DNA of 64,000 nt, taken from NCBI GenBank assembly GCA_004380135.1, contig QXCR01000019.1, positions 1-64,000 on the forward strand, read 5' to 3'. The DNA is from Stemphylium vesicarium (lineage: Eukaryota > Ascomycota > Dothideomycetes > Pleosporales > Pleosporaceae). Below the pieces are notes generated by a model, which was not told where the DNA came from, searched no databases, and was given only the letters and a program-made list of their open reading frames with translations. A program made the position numbers and the translations under genes. The stretch's first letter is position 1. Each line of letters opens with the position of its first letter. Of this stretch, positions 12,666 to 23,752 are shown piece by piece.

Positions 12666-13335
12666 GATGGTAAATTTGTGATGAGAACTGATAGCGAGAA
12701 CAAGAGTACCACCTCAGTAGGTAACAGATGGTTTGATATCTACAGAGAAAGCAAATGTCGCAATCTGGTATGGAAACGATGGGTACATATAATATCGTGT
12801 CCAAAGGTCTCAACAGGCATTAACTCACTAATCGTACAGTTCCCGCGTCACAATCCCCCGACCACTGTTCCGAAGCTCTGCCATCTTGACTGCACTCAGG
12901 CAGGAGCAGTACGAAGTCGGTCAAACATATCAACGAAACCATCCAATACCGCTTGGTGGTTTGAGCACGCAGCATGGTGTTTCTTCATTCCCGTGGACGT
13001 CTGTAGTCGACAGTCTTTCCAGGGTTTGGGAGCGACCGGGGTAGACGAAAATCCGATGCAGGTTTGTCCCCACCGTAATCTGGATCCATGAAAGGCCCGT
13101 AAAATCGGAATATCCTTAGCTTCGGCTTCAGATATTTCCCCAAATTGTACATCCCTGGCCCTCGATTCGAGGTCGACATGAGTCGCAGTGCACCGAAAAT
13201 GCCGCCGTCATGTCCAAGGACCGACGCGTAAACATTGGTAAAACCCTCTTGCTCTATGCGGGATATAATCGAGCGGCGTCATTGGTAAGCTACGTTGTTT
13301 TTGTGACTACTACCTCAAAGATCTACAAAGGTACT
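12666..13335. other. PKS promoter region, no gene
   Basis: 670 bases between the PKS start and the 3' end of the co-oriented FAD oxidase gene. It must carry the PKS promoter on the minus strand and the oxidase 3' UTR. Open frames here are short and show no family resemblance. Confidence 0.6.
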
Positions 13336-14979
13336 TCATGACTCAACAAGTGGTTGGTACCATCGAAACAAGTTGTCAGGGTCATATCTCTGCTTGAGAG
13401 ACCGTAGTTTCTCCAACCTCCACGGATCGTAGCCGTACAGCGCTTCGAGTGGATCTTTCATAGTCGACGTGCCGTTGCCATAGCTCACGTACTGCTGCAA
13501 ACGGCCGTATCCAGACGTCTCGGCGAAGCGTTGCTTCCAATAGTCGAGATGGTCCTCGAAAATCTTGCGATCTTCTATTCGCTTAGGCGTAGCGTTTAGC
13601 ATGCTGCATCTCTCATGTTAGATTCTTCTTCGTACACGAACTGATGGAGTATACCTACAGGAAATGATTCGACCCTCCACGCCACGGGAAGGCTGTCGCA
13701 TCATCGGGAATCTCGCGAACACGCTGATCAGGCAGACATTCGAACATGGCACTGAACCAGCCGCGGTCTTCCCACTCCTCGCTCATGGACTTGACGCTCT
13801 CAAAGAACTCGCGTGTCGTCTTGATGTCGAAGCTTTCGACGCAGGCCGCCCCCATCATCTTGTATGGTCCTCGAAGCCAGATTTCAGGTTTGCAGAAGAG
13901 CTTGTTCATCTCTTTGTACGTCGAGAAAGGTAACTCTGGCCATGGCACTGACTTCCGCCCGCTGTTCAAGACTGGGCCCAAGGACTCGAAGCGCTGCAAG
14001 TAGGGGTCTACGCCCGCAGCTGGGCCAGACCAGACTAGATTGACAAGAATTATGTGCTAGATCGTCTTAGTCGTGTGGGTTTCTTCCTCTTCAAAAGAAA
14101 CTTACCTTACGACCGCTGCTCTGGCGCATCCATAGGACGAAGATTGCCAGATCAGCGGGCATGGTCCCATAGACGCTATTTAGCGTCTCGAACACCGCAT
14201 CGCACCGATCCAGTGTATACTCCAGGTCCCAAGTATGGTGCATACCCCCGTGCAGCTGTGGATATACCTGAAATGTGGCTTCGAGTGCGATACCGAAGTT
14301 ATGGCCTGCGCCACGGATAGCCCAAAACAGATCCGGGTGTGAGTCCTCGGATGCTAACACCACACTTCCATCGGCGAGCACAAGCTTGCATGAAACCATG
14401 TTGTCGTTTAGAAAGCCATATCTGCCTTGCAAGCGCCCAAGGCCCGCACCGAACGCTACCCCGATGACACCAGTCGTAGGACATGACCCTACATCTTCCA
14501 GCATTGTAAGCACCTTGACTGCCAGCGAAGATTTTGTTAGACTTACTGACTTCCATACCCAAATCATGCACGAAGCGCACGAACTCATCAGTGATTGCTC
14601 CACCGCCAGTCGTAACATGGCGTTTCTTAGCGTTCCATCGCATCTGGTTGAGCGAGCGCATATTGATGCATAAGCCATTCTGGAAACGCCCCATCGTGGT
14701 AGTGACTGAGTGATGGCCGCCGCGAGGTGTAAAGGGAATACCTTTTTCCCGCGCATACTTTACCACCTCGACCACATCGTTCTCACAACCTGGATCGACA
14801 ACAGCGAGGTATGTCGGACGCTCGTACTGAGTGAAGCGCAGATTAGCCTTGTCAAACTCCGTCTTGTCCTCGTCGAATGGCAAATGAATTCGCGCTTCGC
14901 TGGAGAGCTTTTGCTGAAGCTCGCCGCGGATTGCGTGTGCCAATGAGGCAAGCGCGTTGGCGTCATGTTGGTAAGCCAT
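13336..14979 (-). CDS. alt4: FAD-linked oxidase, berberine-bridge type
   Basis: 495-aa flavoenzyme. Exons: 14979-14547, 14494-14106, 14056-13659, 13603-13336 (introns 52, 49 and 55 nt). The N-terminal FAD_binding_4 fold has a PRGGHHS loop, where a histidine normally carries 8-alpha-linked FAD. A VNVGSCPTTGV segment, reconstructed across intron 1, places a cysteine where bicovalent BBE enzymes form the 6-S-cysteinyl bond. Then come GAGLGRLQGRYG and a DLFWAIRGAGHNFGI block typical of this family. The C-terminal BBE domain ends in YDPDNLFRWYQP. Expected role: flavin-dependent oxidation of the polyketide. It lies 670 bp from the PKS on the same strand and corresponds by content and order to alt4. 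An ATG 18 nt upstream (14997) is an alternative start. No secretion signal is obvious. Confidence 0.92.
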
Positions 14980-15788
14980 TTTTGAGGTAATACACATGGG
15001 GTTTGCATGTATATCACGTCGACTGGTGATACTGCAGAGACACGTCAGACCGAACAGAGATGGTCTTTCGCACGACGAGGTGTTCCACCACCCGCGCACC
15101 AGAAGCCCGTTCTCGTGCTCCATGAACACTTCTGGCATGCCGATGAATCGACGGTCTAGCAGTGCCGCGTGCTGAAGGCTACGCAAGGAAACCCTGCATG
15201 TGTCCAGACCGATGCTGGTGTAGAAAGACTCCGCGGACGAAAGTTCTGTCGAGTAAACACGAGTCATTATTCTCCGTACCAGTCGTTAAGCTTGCACCAT
15301 TTACCCCAAACACGTGGCCAAGCTGCAAACAATCGTTTGCGGAATTTTGGCGGACCCATGTCTCCCTCCAGTATCCACAATAGTATACGTACAGCCGACT
15401 GTCTGCAGGTCATTTCGGAGAGAGAATCGGCCCGACAGGCAAGGCCCGAATATAATCCCGGACCACCTGGACCTACCGTCGTATCTTCACCGTAGAAGAC
15501 TTCGCCAGATTTCTGTATACACATGCTGTGTAGAGCGTGTGTCATCGAGGAGATGCCATTGGCCACTCTTAGTCTTCACCGTCGGACAGTGAGTGTGTGG
15601 TCTGGCGATAAGGAAGGAAAATGGAAATTCAGGCAAGGCATCGAATTGTTCGAGCATGTCGGGATAGATTTCCCCGTCAGTTTGGTCTTTTAGTGAAATG
15701 CTGAGCTGAGGAAGATTGAGCTGTCTATCCCCCGGCTTTCAAACCGCTGGCCCTCAGTTTCGTTGCAATCTAGCAACTCCACGACATC
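14980..15788. promoter_or_regulatory. Divergent promoter between FAD oxidase and first P450
   Basis: 809 bases separate the two divergently transcribed genes. It is the only head-to-head spacing in the polyketide cluster and the natural place for shared transcription-factor control. I could not identify a specific binding motif. Open frames upstream of the oxidase start are in frame with it for a stretch but lack conservation. Confidence 0.5.
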
Positions 15789-17501
15789 ATGGCTACCGCT
15801 TTCATACCCGATAGTCTATGGCAGCAGCCTGGTCAGGTGCCCTTGCTAACATTGCAGAATATCACCGCCGGTATATTTGTGCTCGTAAGTTCACACAAAC
15901 TCTAAGTTGGCAGCTGGATCAGCTCACAAACGTTGCCAGATCACGCTTCACATCTTTTTCAAGGTCATTTACAACCTTTACCTCAGCCCCCTAGCTGGTT
16001 ATCCAGGCCCGAAGCTCTGGGCTATCTCTCGTCTACCATGGAATCGCGCAAACATGAAGGGTCGGATCAGCTGGAAGATCCGCGAGCTTCACGACAGATA
16101 CGGCCCTATTGTGCGCATTGCTCCCGACGAGCTCTCTTACACGACGTCAGGAGCGTGGAAGAAGATATACGGACAGCGAAACCCTGAGTTCGTGAAGGCT
16201 CTTGACGGTAGAGGTATCGCGCCTGCGAGCATCGGCGGCCAACGTAGCTTGATGACCGAGCATCAAGATCGACATCTGAGGTTGAGGAGGGCTATCGATC
16301 CTGCTTTTAGTCAGAGAGCACTGTGAGTCTAGTAAATCGCATTGGACTACTAGAGTCGCACGACGATGCTGACCTCATACTAGACGCGAACAAGAGAGTT
16401 ACTTCCAAGACCATTCGGATAACCTCGTCCAGAAGCTGAAGCAACGATCCAAAGACGGACCGGTCGACATGACTACATGGTACAACCTCGTCGCATTCGA
16501 TATCGTTTCCGATCTAGCTTTTGGTGAGCCCTCAGGCTGCGTCAATAACCCCGAGCAACCATGGATTCAAGCCATTCTCGCTCGCGCAAAAGCTATCGTC
16601 TGGTTCCAGCTTGCCGTGCAGTACGGCTTCATGGGTCTACTCAACTGGATGACACCGAAGTATGTCACCGAGTCAAGAAAGAAACACATCGCCATGACAG
16701 AAGCCAAGTTGAAGGCACGCGTCGAAGCCAAGAACGCTGGAAAAGACTTCATGTAAGTCCAAATGACCCATTGCTGTTGTGATATATTTGGAAACACTAC
16801 TGACTCAGTCATTGAACAGGTCATACATTCTCGAGAACGACGAGAAGCTCAACCATCTCGAACTGGTGATGCTCTCCTCCAACTTCATCGTAGCCGGCAG
16901 TGGCACCTCAGCCGGCGGCATGTCCGGCCTGACATATCTTCTCCTGCGCAACCCAGACAAACTCGAGAAGCTCAAGCAAGAGATACGCAGCCTGTTCAAA
17001 ACCCGCGCAGACATGACCCTTCAGGCGGTTACCAGCTGCAAGTATCTGCGCGCGTGCCTCAACGAGGGCATGCGTCTCTACCCGCCCACTCCAGGCTCAC
17101 TACCCCGCTTCGTTCCTGGAAAGGGCGAAACGATTGAAGGCAAATGGGTCCCTGGTGGTTATGCCGTTGGCGTCAATCAGCTTGCAGCCGGACACTCCGA
17201 AAGCAACTTCAAGAAAGCTCGTGAGTTTCATCCTGAACGCTGGCTGGATGACGCGAGTGAAGAGTTCAAGGACGATGACCGTTCTGCTGTTCAGCCGTTC
17301 TCGTATGGCCAGAGGGCTTGTATTGGGCGGTCTATGGCTTATGCCGAGATGTCGCTTACGATGGCGAAGCTGGTGCGGTTCTTTAACTGGGAGCTTCACG
17401 ATCCTGGTAACGACTGGTGGAACAATCAGGGAACTTACTTGGTGTGGGAGAAGCTACCTTTGATGCTTGAGTTGACGCCTGTATCTGATGTGGATGGATA
17501 G
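15789..17501 (+). CDS. Cytochrome P450 (first of the PKS cluster)
   Basis: 509-aa microsomal P450. Exons: 15789-15884, 15940-16322, 16384-16752, 16820-17501 (introns 55, 61 and 67 nt). Short N-terminal membrane anchor, then YPGPKLWAIS. The ExxR motif is NEGMR (Glu about 365) and the heme loop is FSYGQRACIG (Cys about 450). The I-helix reads AGSGTS (about 308-313), so the usual acidic residue before the conserved threonine is a glycine. It resembles the isotrichodermin C-15 hydroxylase-like group and is a paralogue of the P450 at 20076: both share RIAPDELSYT, a DGRG.AP motif and FGEP.GC. By position it would correspond to alt3. Expected role: oxidation of the polyketide chain or pyrone methyls; the site is unknown. 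Confidence 0.93.
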
Positions 17502-17842
17502 CGGTGACTGGCAAGGGGGCTATAGGTGTGATCGTGATGTGTCTATCCATGAGATGCTCATATAGATAGTGAGGTATCGTGGATTTAGCCGCGATATGGT
17601 CAGGATCGAACTCGCGCTGTAGACGAAATGGCTCACTCTTAGTAACTCTTAGTGGAGTCTTCCAAAGACCGGCTTCCAGCTCGCGATCCGAGAGTCTGAC
17701 CGGATGCCTGTCCCCTGCCTAGTGCTATGCACGTGGGCCCAAAAAGCTCCGCCAGAATGAACAGCTCGGCAGCATACTTAAGCAGACAGTGGCGCGCCAT
17801 CGACTCTACACAGGTTCAGATCCAGTAACATCTACCCCAAGC
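17502..17842. other. Intergenic, P450-P450
   Basis: 341 bases between two tandem P450 genes, holding the first gene's terminator and the second gene's promoter. No gene or repeat is visible. Confidence 0.6.
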
Positions 17843-19465
17843 ATGCAAACCCACCTTCTCATCCTAGTAGGTATCTCCCTCCTCCTCATCCATCTACTCG
17901 ACACCCTCTTCCTAACGCCCCTCCGCAACTACTTCAAACGCCGCCATCTAAGATGTGGTCCCGTCCCCATCGAGCCCTACCGCTATCCCCTCGGCCTCGA
18001 CATCCTCCGCCAGTCCCTCCTTGCCGACCGAGAACAACGCACCCCCGACTTCATCTCCTCCCGCTTCCTCGCAATGAACACGTACACATGGTCCCTCTCC
18101 CTCCTCGGCACCACCAACCTGATAACCGCCGAACCACGCAACATCCAAGCCCTACTCGCCACGCAATTCAACGACTTCATCATGGGCACGGCGCGCCGCA
18201 CAAACTTAAGAAGAGCGCTTGGACGCAGTATCTTTGCTGTTGATGGGGTGGCGTGGCATAGGGCAAGAGAGACTATGCGGCCGTTGTTTAGCAGGGATAA
18301 TGTGAGCAGGTTGGAGGTGTTGGAAGGGCATGTGAGGAGGATGTTGGGCGTTATTGAGGGGATGGAGGGGGGTTTGAGGGAGGATGCGGAGGGGAGGAAG
18401 TGGTCGGGAAGTGTGAGTTTGGTAAGTCTGTTACCGAAGTTGACGATGGATTCTGCGACGGAGTTTTTTCTGGGGGAGAGTACGGGGTCGCTCGAAACCC
18501 TGCTCGCTGCACAGCAGCGAGAGAAGCGCGATGGCCATGATGAGCACGATGAAGACAGTTTCGACCACGCATTCGAACGCATGCTATCCATCCTCGGCAC
18601 TCGAATGCGCCTCCGAAGCTTCTACTGGCTCTACGGCAACACCGAGTTGAGCAAATGCATAAGCACACTCCACGCCTTCGTCGACCGCGCCATTGACGCC
18701 GCAGAACAAGCAAGGAAACAAGGGCCTTCGTCTCTCCGCTACGACTTCCTCGAAACACTACGGTCGCGCTGTTCCGACCGCGCTGAAGTCCGCGAGCAAG
18801 TTCTCGGTTTGCTAGCCGCGGGTAGAGACACGACGGCGTCGCTTATAGCATGGGTGTTCTACTGCCTAGTAAGAAACCCAAGGGTGTACAAGAAGCTACA
18901 AGAAACCGTTCTCCGGGAATTCGGGACGTATGAGAGTACAAAAGTTGGGCAAAGTATCACGTTTGAGAAGCTCAAGAGCTGCACGTATCTACAGCATGTT
19001 CTGAGCGAGACACTACGGCTACACTCCGTCGTACCCTTCAATTCTCGCTGCGCTGCACGAGATACCACGCTACCCGTTGGCGGCGGCCCAGATGGAACAC
19101 TCCCCGTTTTCGTACCCAAAGGCACAGAAGTCAACTTCAGCACGCACGTACTCCACCGAAGAAAGGATCTCTGGGGTGAAGACGCCGATGAATTCGTTCC
19201 TGAGCGGTGGGAGAAAAGGAGGCTGGGGTCAACTTGGCAGTATGTTCCCTTCAATGGCGGGCCGCGCATTTGTATTGGTCAGCAGTTTGCGCTTACGGAG
19301 GCGGGATACGTGCTTGTGAGGATGGTCCAGAGGTATGATGTTATTGAGGGGTTGGATGTAGATTCAGAAAGGGATTGGCATAATTTCACGGTGGTGTGTA
19401 GTCCGGGGAGTCCCGTGAAGAGGGATGCGGCGGTCTTGTGCCGGTTGAGGGTGGCTGTTGAGTAG
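17843..19465 (+). CDS. Cytochrome P450, CYP52-like, intronless
   Basis: 540-aa P450 read as one exon. An upstream in-frame ATG (17789) would add 18 residues, but the start at 17843 opens directly into a hydrophobic anchor (MQTHLLILVGISLLLI), so it is preferred. Motifs: I-helix AAGRDTTAS with the normal acid-alcohol pair, ETLR, an FVPERW segment and heme loop FNGGPRICIGQQ. The overall pattern resembles CYP52/CYP63 alkane or fatty-acid hydroxylases, which suggests terminal or subterminal hydroxylation of a long alkyl chain. It is clearly a different family from its two flanking P450s. By position it would correspond to alt2. A 130-residue GC-rich, T-poor 5' segment gives way to G-rich codon use after about 18210 without breaking the frame. 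Confidence 0.93.
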   Translation: MQTHLLILVGISLLLIHLLDTLFLTPLRNYFKRRHLRCGPVPIEPYRYPLGLDILRQSLLADREQRTPDFISSRFLAMNTYTWSLSLLGTTNLITAEPRNIQALLATQFNDFIMGTARRTNLRRALGRSIFAVDGVAWHRARETMRPLFSRDNVSRLEVLEGHVRRMLGVIEGMEGGLREDAEGRKWSGSVSLVSLLPKLTMDSATEFFLGESTGSLETLLAAQQREKRDGHDEHDEDSFDHAFERMLSILGTRMRLRSFYWLYGNTELSKCISTLHAFVDRAIDAAEQARKQGPSSLRYDFLETLRSRCSDRAEVREQVLGLLAAGRDTTASLIAWVFYCLVRNPRVYKKLQETVLREFGTYESTKVGQSITFEKLKSCTYLQHVLSETLRLHSVVPFNSRCAARDTTLPVGGGPDGTLPVFVPKGTEVNFSTHVLHRRKDLWGEDADEFVPERWEKRRLGSTWQYVPFNGGPRICIGQQFALTEAGYVLVRMVQRYDVIEGLDVDSERDWHNFTVVCSPGSPVKRDAAVLCRLRVAVE

Positions 19466-20075
19466 ATGCTGCTGTGTTCGTTGAGTCATTGTTGATGAGT
19501 TTTTCCAATACCTTTGCGAATGGGAGGCTTCCCCGGTGGTAGCCCAAATATGAGTTTCGTCACGTGTCATTCTCTTCCCAGCGGACTGCCCATGATAGAA
19601 TGTACGCACAGCTCTTTCTCCGCCTTGTTCCATCGACACCGCCCTCGCATCGATGCCGTCTGCATCTCGAGTCATACAGTGCCCAACGGCAGCTAGGTCT
19701 CACTAACGACGCCGGACCGAATGCGGGATCGAAACACTAGTATCGCCGAGAGTCTTGACCTAGGGTTGTAGGCTTGGGATCTGCGAGTGAATTTACACTC
19801 AAGATCAGAAGCTCAGAGTAGACCCATGAGCCACGTTCATCTCTATCTGCTTCGATTGGCTTGCAGACTGACGCGTCACCATCGACAGCGATGATACCGA
19901 AACCGTCGTACGTAGCAGCGAAGGACCGAAACTGATGTGAAGACAATTGGCTCGCTATACTTGCGAAAAATGACATATCTTGTGGTAGTGCTACCTCAGC
20001 CTGCTTTTTTGAAGCTCGTGTTAGGAACATCCGAATTAAGGATCAAGGCGAGCGAGCACCAAGCTGAACCCCAAG
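19466..20075. other. Intergenic, P450-P450
   Basis: 610 bases without a supportable gene. The minus-strand open frame 19737-20030 has no recognisable family features. This stretch must include the promoter of the third P450. Confidence 0.55.
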
Positions 20076-21734
20076 ATGTTGTCAACTATAGGTCTTTTTG
20101 TCCTCGTCAGTGTATGTGAACACTTCTGATTATTTTAGCAAGTAAAGTCTGATTCAGTACAGCCTATCGTATACTTCCTTCTTCGCTCGATCTACTACCT
20201 TGTATGCCATCCGCTCTCCGCGTTCCCGGGCCCCAAACTCTGGGCCATCTCCCGCATTCCTTGGCACTATGTCAGCCTACAAGGCGACCTCGCCTGGCGC
20301 ATTCGAGACATGCATATCTATTACAACAGCCCCGTAATACGTATTGCACCCGACGAGCTATCATACACCAGTAGCACGGCCTCGAAGAAGATATACGGCT
20401 CACTCCCGCCACGCGAGTTTCTCAAATGCCTCGACGGACGTGGTGTCGCTCCCGCGATTGTGAACGGCCGACGGAGTATCGTTACCGAGACGCCTGAGCG
20501 CCACACTGTCCTCCGCCGTGCGCTCCAGCCAGCGTTCAGCGAGCGGGCGTTGCGCGACCAAGAAGATTTCTCCCGAGACCACACTGATCGGCTCATCGCA
20601 CAGTTGCGAAAGCCACGATACAGTGCTGTAGAGCAAAACATCCTCCGCTGGTTCGGCCTGTTGAGTTTCGATATCATGAGCGACCTCGCCTTTGGTGAGC
20701 CTGCGGGCTGTCTAGATCGCGCCGATGAGCCCTGGGTCGCCGTCATCGGGGCGCGTATCAAGAGTATCGCTTGGCATCAGCTAGCTGCTCATTACCACGT
20801 CGAATGGATACTCAGTTGGACAGTACCCAAAGCGGCTATGGAGGCGCGGAAGCGGCACCAAAACCTGACGCGTGAAAAGGTGCAGCGACGTATTGATGAG
20901 GAACGTGGTGGGACACGTAAGGGAAAAAGGAGAGACTTTATGGATTACGTTCTTGGTAATGAGAATGCGAGTCTGAGTAATATGGATCTTGTTGGTCTGG
21001 CGAGTGCATTGATTGTGGCGGGCAGTAACACGACTGCGTATGCTATGAGCGCATTCGTCTTTTTCATTTGCAGAAACCCAGAGGCTTATGCGAAGGTCAT
21101 TGGCGAGGTGCGAGACAGATTTGGGAGTGAAAAGGAGATCACTATGGTTGCTGCTGGTGAGCTGACTTACTTAAAGGCGTGCATCGATGAGTCGATGCGT
21201 ATGTCGCCTCCAACGCCGTCAACGATTCCACGCTGGGTTCCAGAGGGCGGCGAAGAGATAGATGGTAGATGGATACCGGGTGGAGTAAGTCTGCCTTTGC
21301 ATCATGGCTGTGGCGATTTTGTACTGACCAGTCGAATCACAGACGGCCGTAGGCCTGCACAATCTGGCGGCCTGTCACGCTCCATGGAACTGGCATCGAC
21401 CTCTTGACTTCATTCCAGAGAGGTGGCTGCAGACGAAAGAAGGAGAGTTTGCTCGTGACGATCGAGGTGCCTCCCGTCCTTTCTCCTACGGTAGACACGA
21501 TTGCATCGGACGAACGTAAGAATTTCCATCCCCTTCCTGTTGTTGCTGGAACTGGGGCTGACTTTATGATTCCCCAGTTTGGCAATGAATGAGATGAGAC
21601 TGGCTTTAGCCAAGCTTTTATGGAATTTTGACATCTCGCTCGGCCAGAACAGTAAGAACTGGTGGGCCTCTCAAAAGTCATATTTGATATGGGAGAAGAA
21701 GCCGCTCATGGTTACCATAAAGCCAAGACAGTAG
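20076..21734 (+). CDS. Cytochrome P450 (third of the PKS cluster)
   Basis: 495-aa P450. Exons: 20076-20111, 20163-21284, 21343-21515, 21578-21734 (introns 51, 58 and 62 nt). The first exon codes only 12 residues of the membrane anchor. Then FPGPKLWAIS, RIAPDELSYT, I-helix AGSNTT (about 298-303; asparagine where the acid is expected), DESMR and heme loop FSYGRHDCIG. The last intron falls just after the heme loop. It is a paralogue of the P450 at 15789, yet the two share only the N-terminal intron. Its intron after WIPGG is at the same place as one in the P450 at 54524. By position it would correspond to alt1. Expected role: polyketide tailoring; substrate not visible from sequence. Confidence 0.92.
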
Positions 21735-22308
21735 TTAAAGCTTGTCTCAACGTTTCTTGTACCAGCATCCAAATCTGTACGAAGATTACTCGTCCTTTCT
21801 CCCCCAAAAAATGATGTGCGAATAAGACCCTGATATCATCGTTTTGCGTTCACGTGGGTTTGATGGTAGAGAAGGTCTCTTCCCGAGAACTCCTTTACCG
21901 AACTAGCATGTTGGGTACGTGTGCTCTGTCGTACGTTCGGGGTGTTGACTTATCATGCGCAATGCGTTTGCAAGGGTACTTTACTCGGCCCATTAAACGT
22001 CGGCCCGAGCATATTGAGACGAGGAATGGGTCTACCAGTAGATCGTACAGATAGCAGTGGGGGCTCTTCGGCGATTGGATTCGAGCCGAGACGACAGCAA
22101 GTGAAATAGCCACTCTTTTGACCACGTGGTTGGCGCTCTGGCGGGTGGGTTGTGGAAGCTCCACCACCATCCACGGTGAGCAACAATTAGTATCACCGCC
22201 CTTCTGTCGAGCTTGCAATGGTCGCGGAACACTACCTTCTGACTTTACTCCTATCCGTTTTCACTCGTTAGCCTTTCTGCGTGACGCAAACCAGCTTTGG
22301 TCTGAGCC
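21735..22308. other. Intergenic upstream of the sulfotransferase-like gene
   Basis: 574 bases of promoter or 3' UTR between tandem genes. No supportable coding region. Confidence 0.55.
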
Positions 22309-23263
22309 ATGGCGACACCAGCTTCCATCGTCGATCGCCCCAAGCGAGAGCTCAAAGTGCTTTCACTGGGAATGACACGCACTGGTGAGTTCCCTCTGGC
22401 CTTTGATTTGTGCTGTGAGGTATAGCCGTTGGGAGCCGCTGACTTTAGCGAACGTAGGGTCGGCCTCTATCACTCAAGCGCTCGAGATACTTGGATATGA
22501 AGGAGTGCACCACGGCATTCAAGCCATCAGTTCCCAGCTCGAGTGGATATACTTCAGCAAGGCATCCGATGCCTTTTATCCCGTCCTCCCGACCTATACG
22601 GGTGCGCCATTCACACGCGCCGACTGGGATGTCCTCTTTGGGCCTTATGAGGCCGTCACCGACATGGGCTCGTTCTTTGCCACACAGCTCATTGAGGCCT
22701 ATCCCGAAGCGAAGGTTATCTTGGTGGAGCGTGATGTTGACGAGTGGTACGACAGTATGGAAGCAGCCATCTTCAGCACGACATGGGGGCTTCGCGCTGA
22801 TCTCGTGATCAACGTACTGGGGCCGCTGTACGGACTTAACGGCGGCAAATCGATTCGGAAAATCATGCTGGGTTTCTATGGTGTGAGTAATGTGCATGAT
22901 ATGCGGCGAGTTGCCAAGGATCGGTACAGGCAACACTATGCAGAAGTTCGGGCAGCGGTGCCTGCCGAGCGCTTACTGGAGTACCGCTTGGAGGATGGCT
23001 GGAAGCCGCTTTGTGGATTCCTAGAGAAAGAGGTGCCAGACGCGCCATTTCCTGTGAAGAACAAAAGAGAGGAGCATGTGAAGCGGGTAAGGCAGAAGCA
23101 GGATATGTTCTTCAAACACGTTGCAGGCAGGTTTGCCAGGAAAGCGATGCTCTACGCCATGGGTGTTGGCATCCTCGGCTTGGGTATGTGGAAGAGCAGA
23201 TCTGGTGCGCGATGGATTGCGACATTCAAGACCCTCAAGAAGACATTGGCAGAGACTTGGTGA
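22309..23263 (+). CDS. Sulfotransferase-like P-loop protein (Sulfotransfer_4 type)
   Basis: 293-aa protein. Exons 22309-22384 and 22458-23263; the 73-nt intron splits the P-loop, and splicing restores LGMTRTGSAS, the PAPS 5'-phosphosulfate loop of the fungal Sulfotransfer_4 family. A second hallmark, VILVERDVDEWYDSM, corresponds to the 3'-phosphate-binding region. A C-terminal hydrophobic helix (about residues 255-275, AMGVGILGLGMW) is common in this family and suggests membrane attachment. Many members are annotated loosely as NAD epimerase-like and have no proven substrate. It is co-oriented with and next to the third P450, so it may sulfate the polyketide product or simply mark the cluster border. 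The five-gene alternapyrone cluster as I know it has no such gene. Confidence 0.85.
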
Positions 23264-23752
23264 CGGGGTTTGGTGATTGTGTCGGCGACGCGGCTGATCG
23301 GCAGAGTGGGACAATTGCGAAGTTTCTCTTTGACAGACCTCAACCTATCGGGAATGAAGCATCAAGCAGCACACGTGTGGTGTTCCTGGCTCCCCACACA
23401 GTCAAAGAAGCCAGTCTTTCCAATGGTTGAAGTCTTTCACATGTGCCGGTGTGGCTGACAAGTCGTGAATAGCGGGCAAGATGCTTTGATCCTTCTTCAT
23501 CCTAGGCAACTGTCGAGATACCTGACGCAGTATGTCCACACCCTGTGGCAACAAACTCGAGGAAACGTTGCATGTGGACAAAGGGTTCATCGTGGTGAAT
23601 GATGTTGGCGGTGCGGTGGAGCCGGTGTCTCTTGTAAATCTGTCTGTCTAGCGGCTGGAAGGCTAGTCGTAAATTATGACGGCATCTCATCTTATTGACC
23701 TGTCGAATTTTGTGTAACATTGGATCAACGGTAAGTTGTCTTTTTGAAACTC
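23264..23752. other. Convergent 3' region
   Basis: 489 bases between the 3' ends of convergent genes. No coding region supported. This is the likely right border of the polyketide cluster. Confidence 0.55.
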
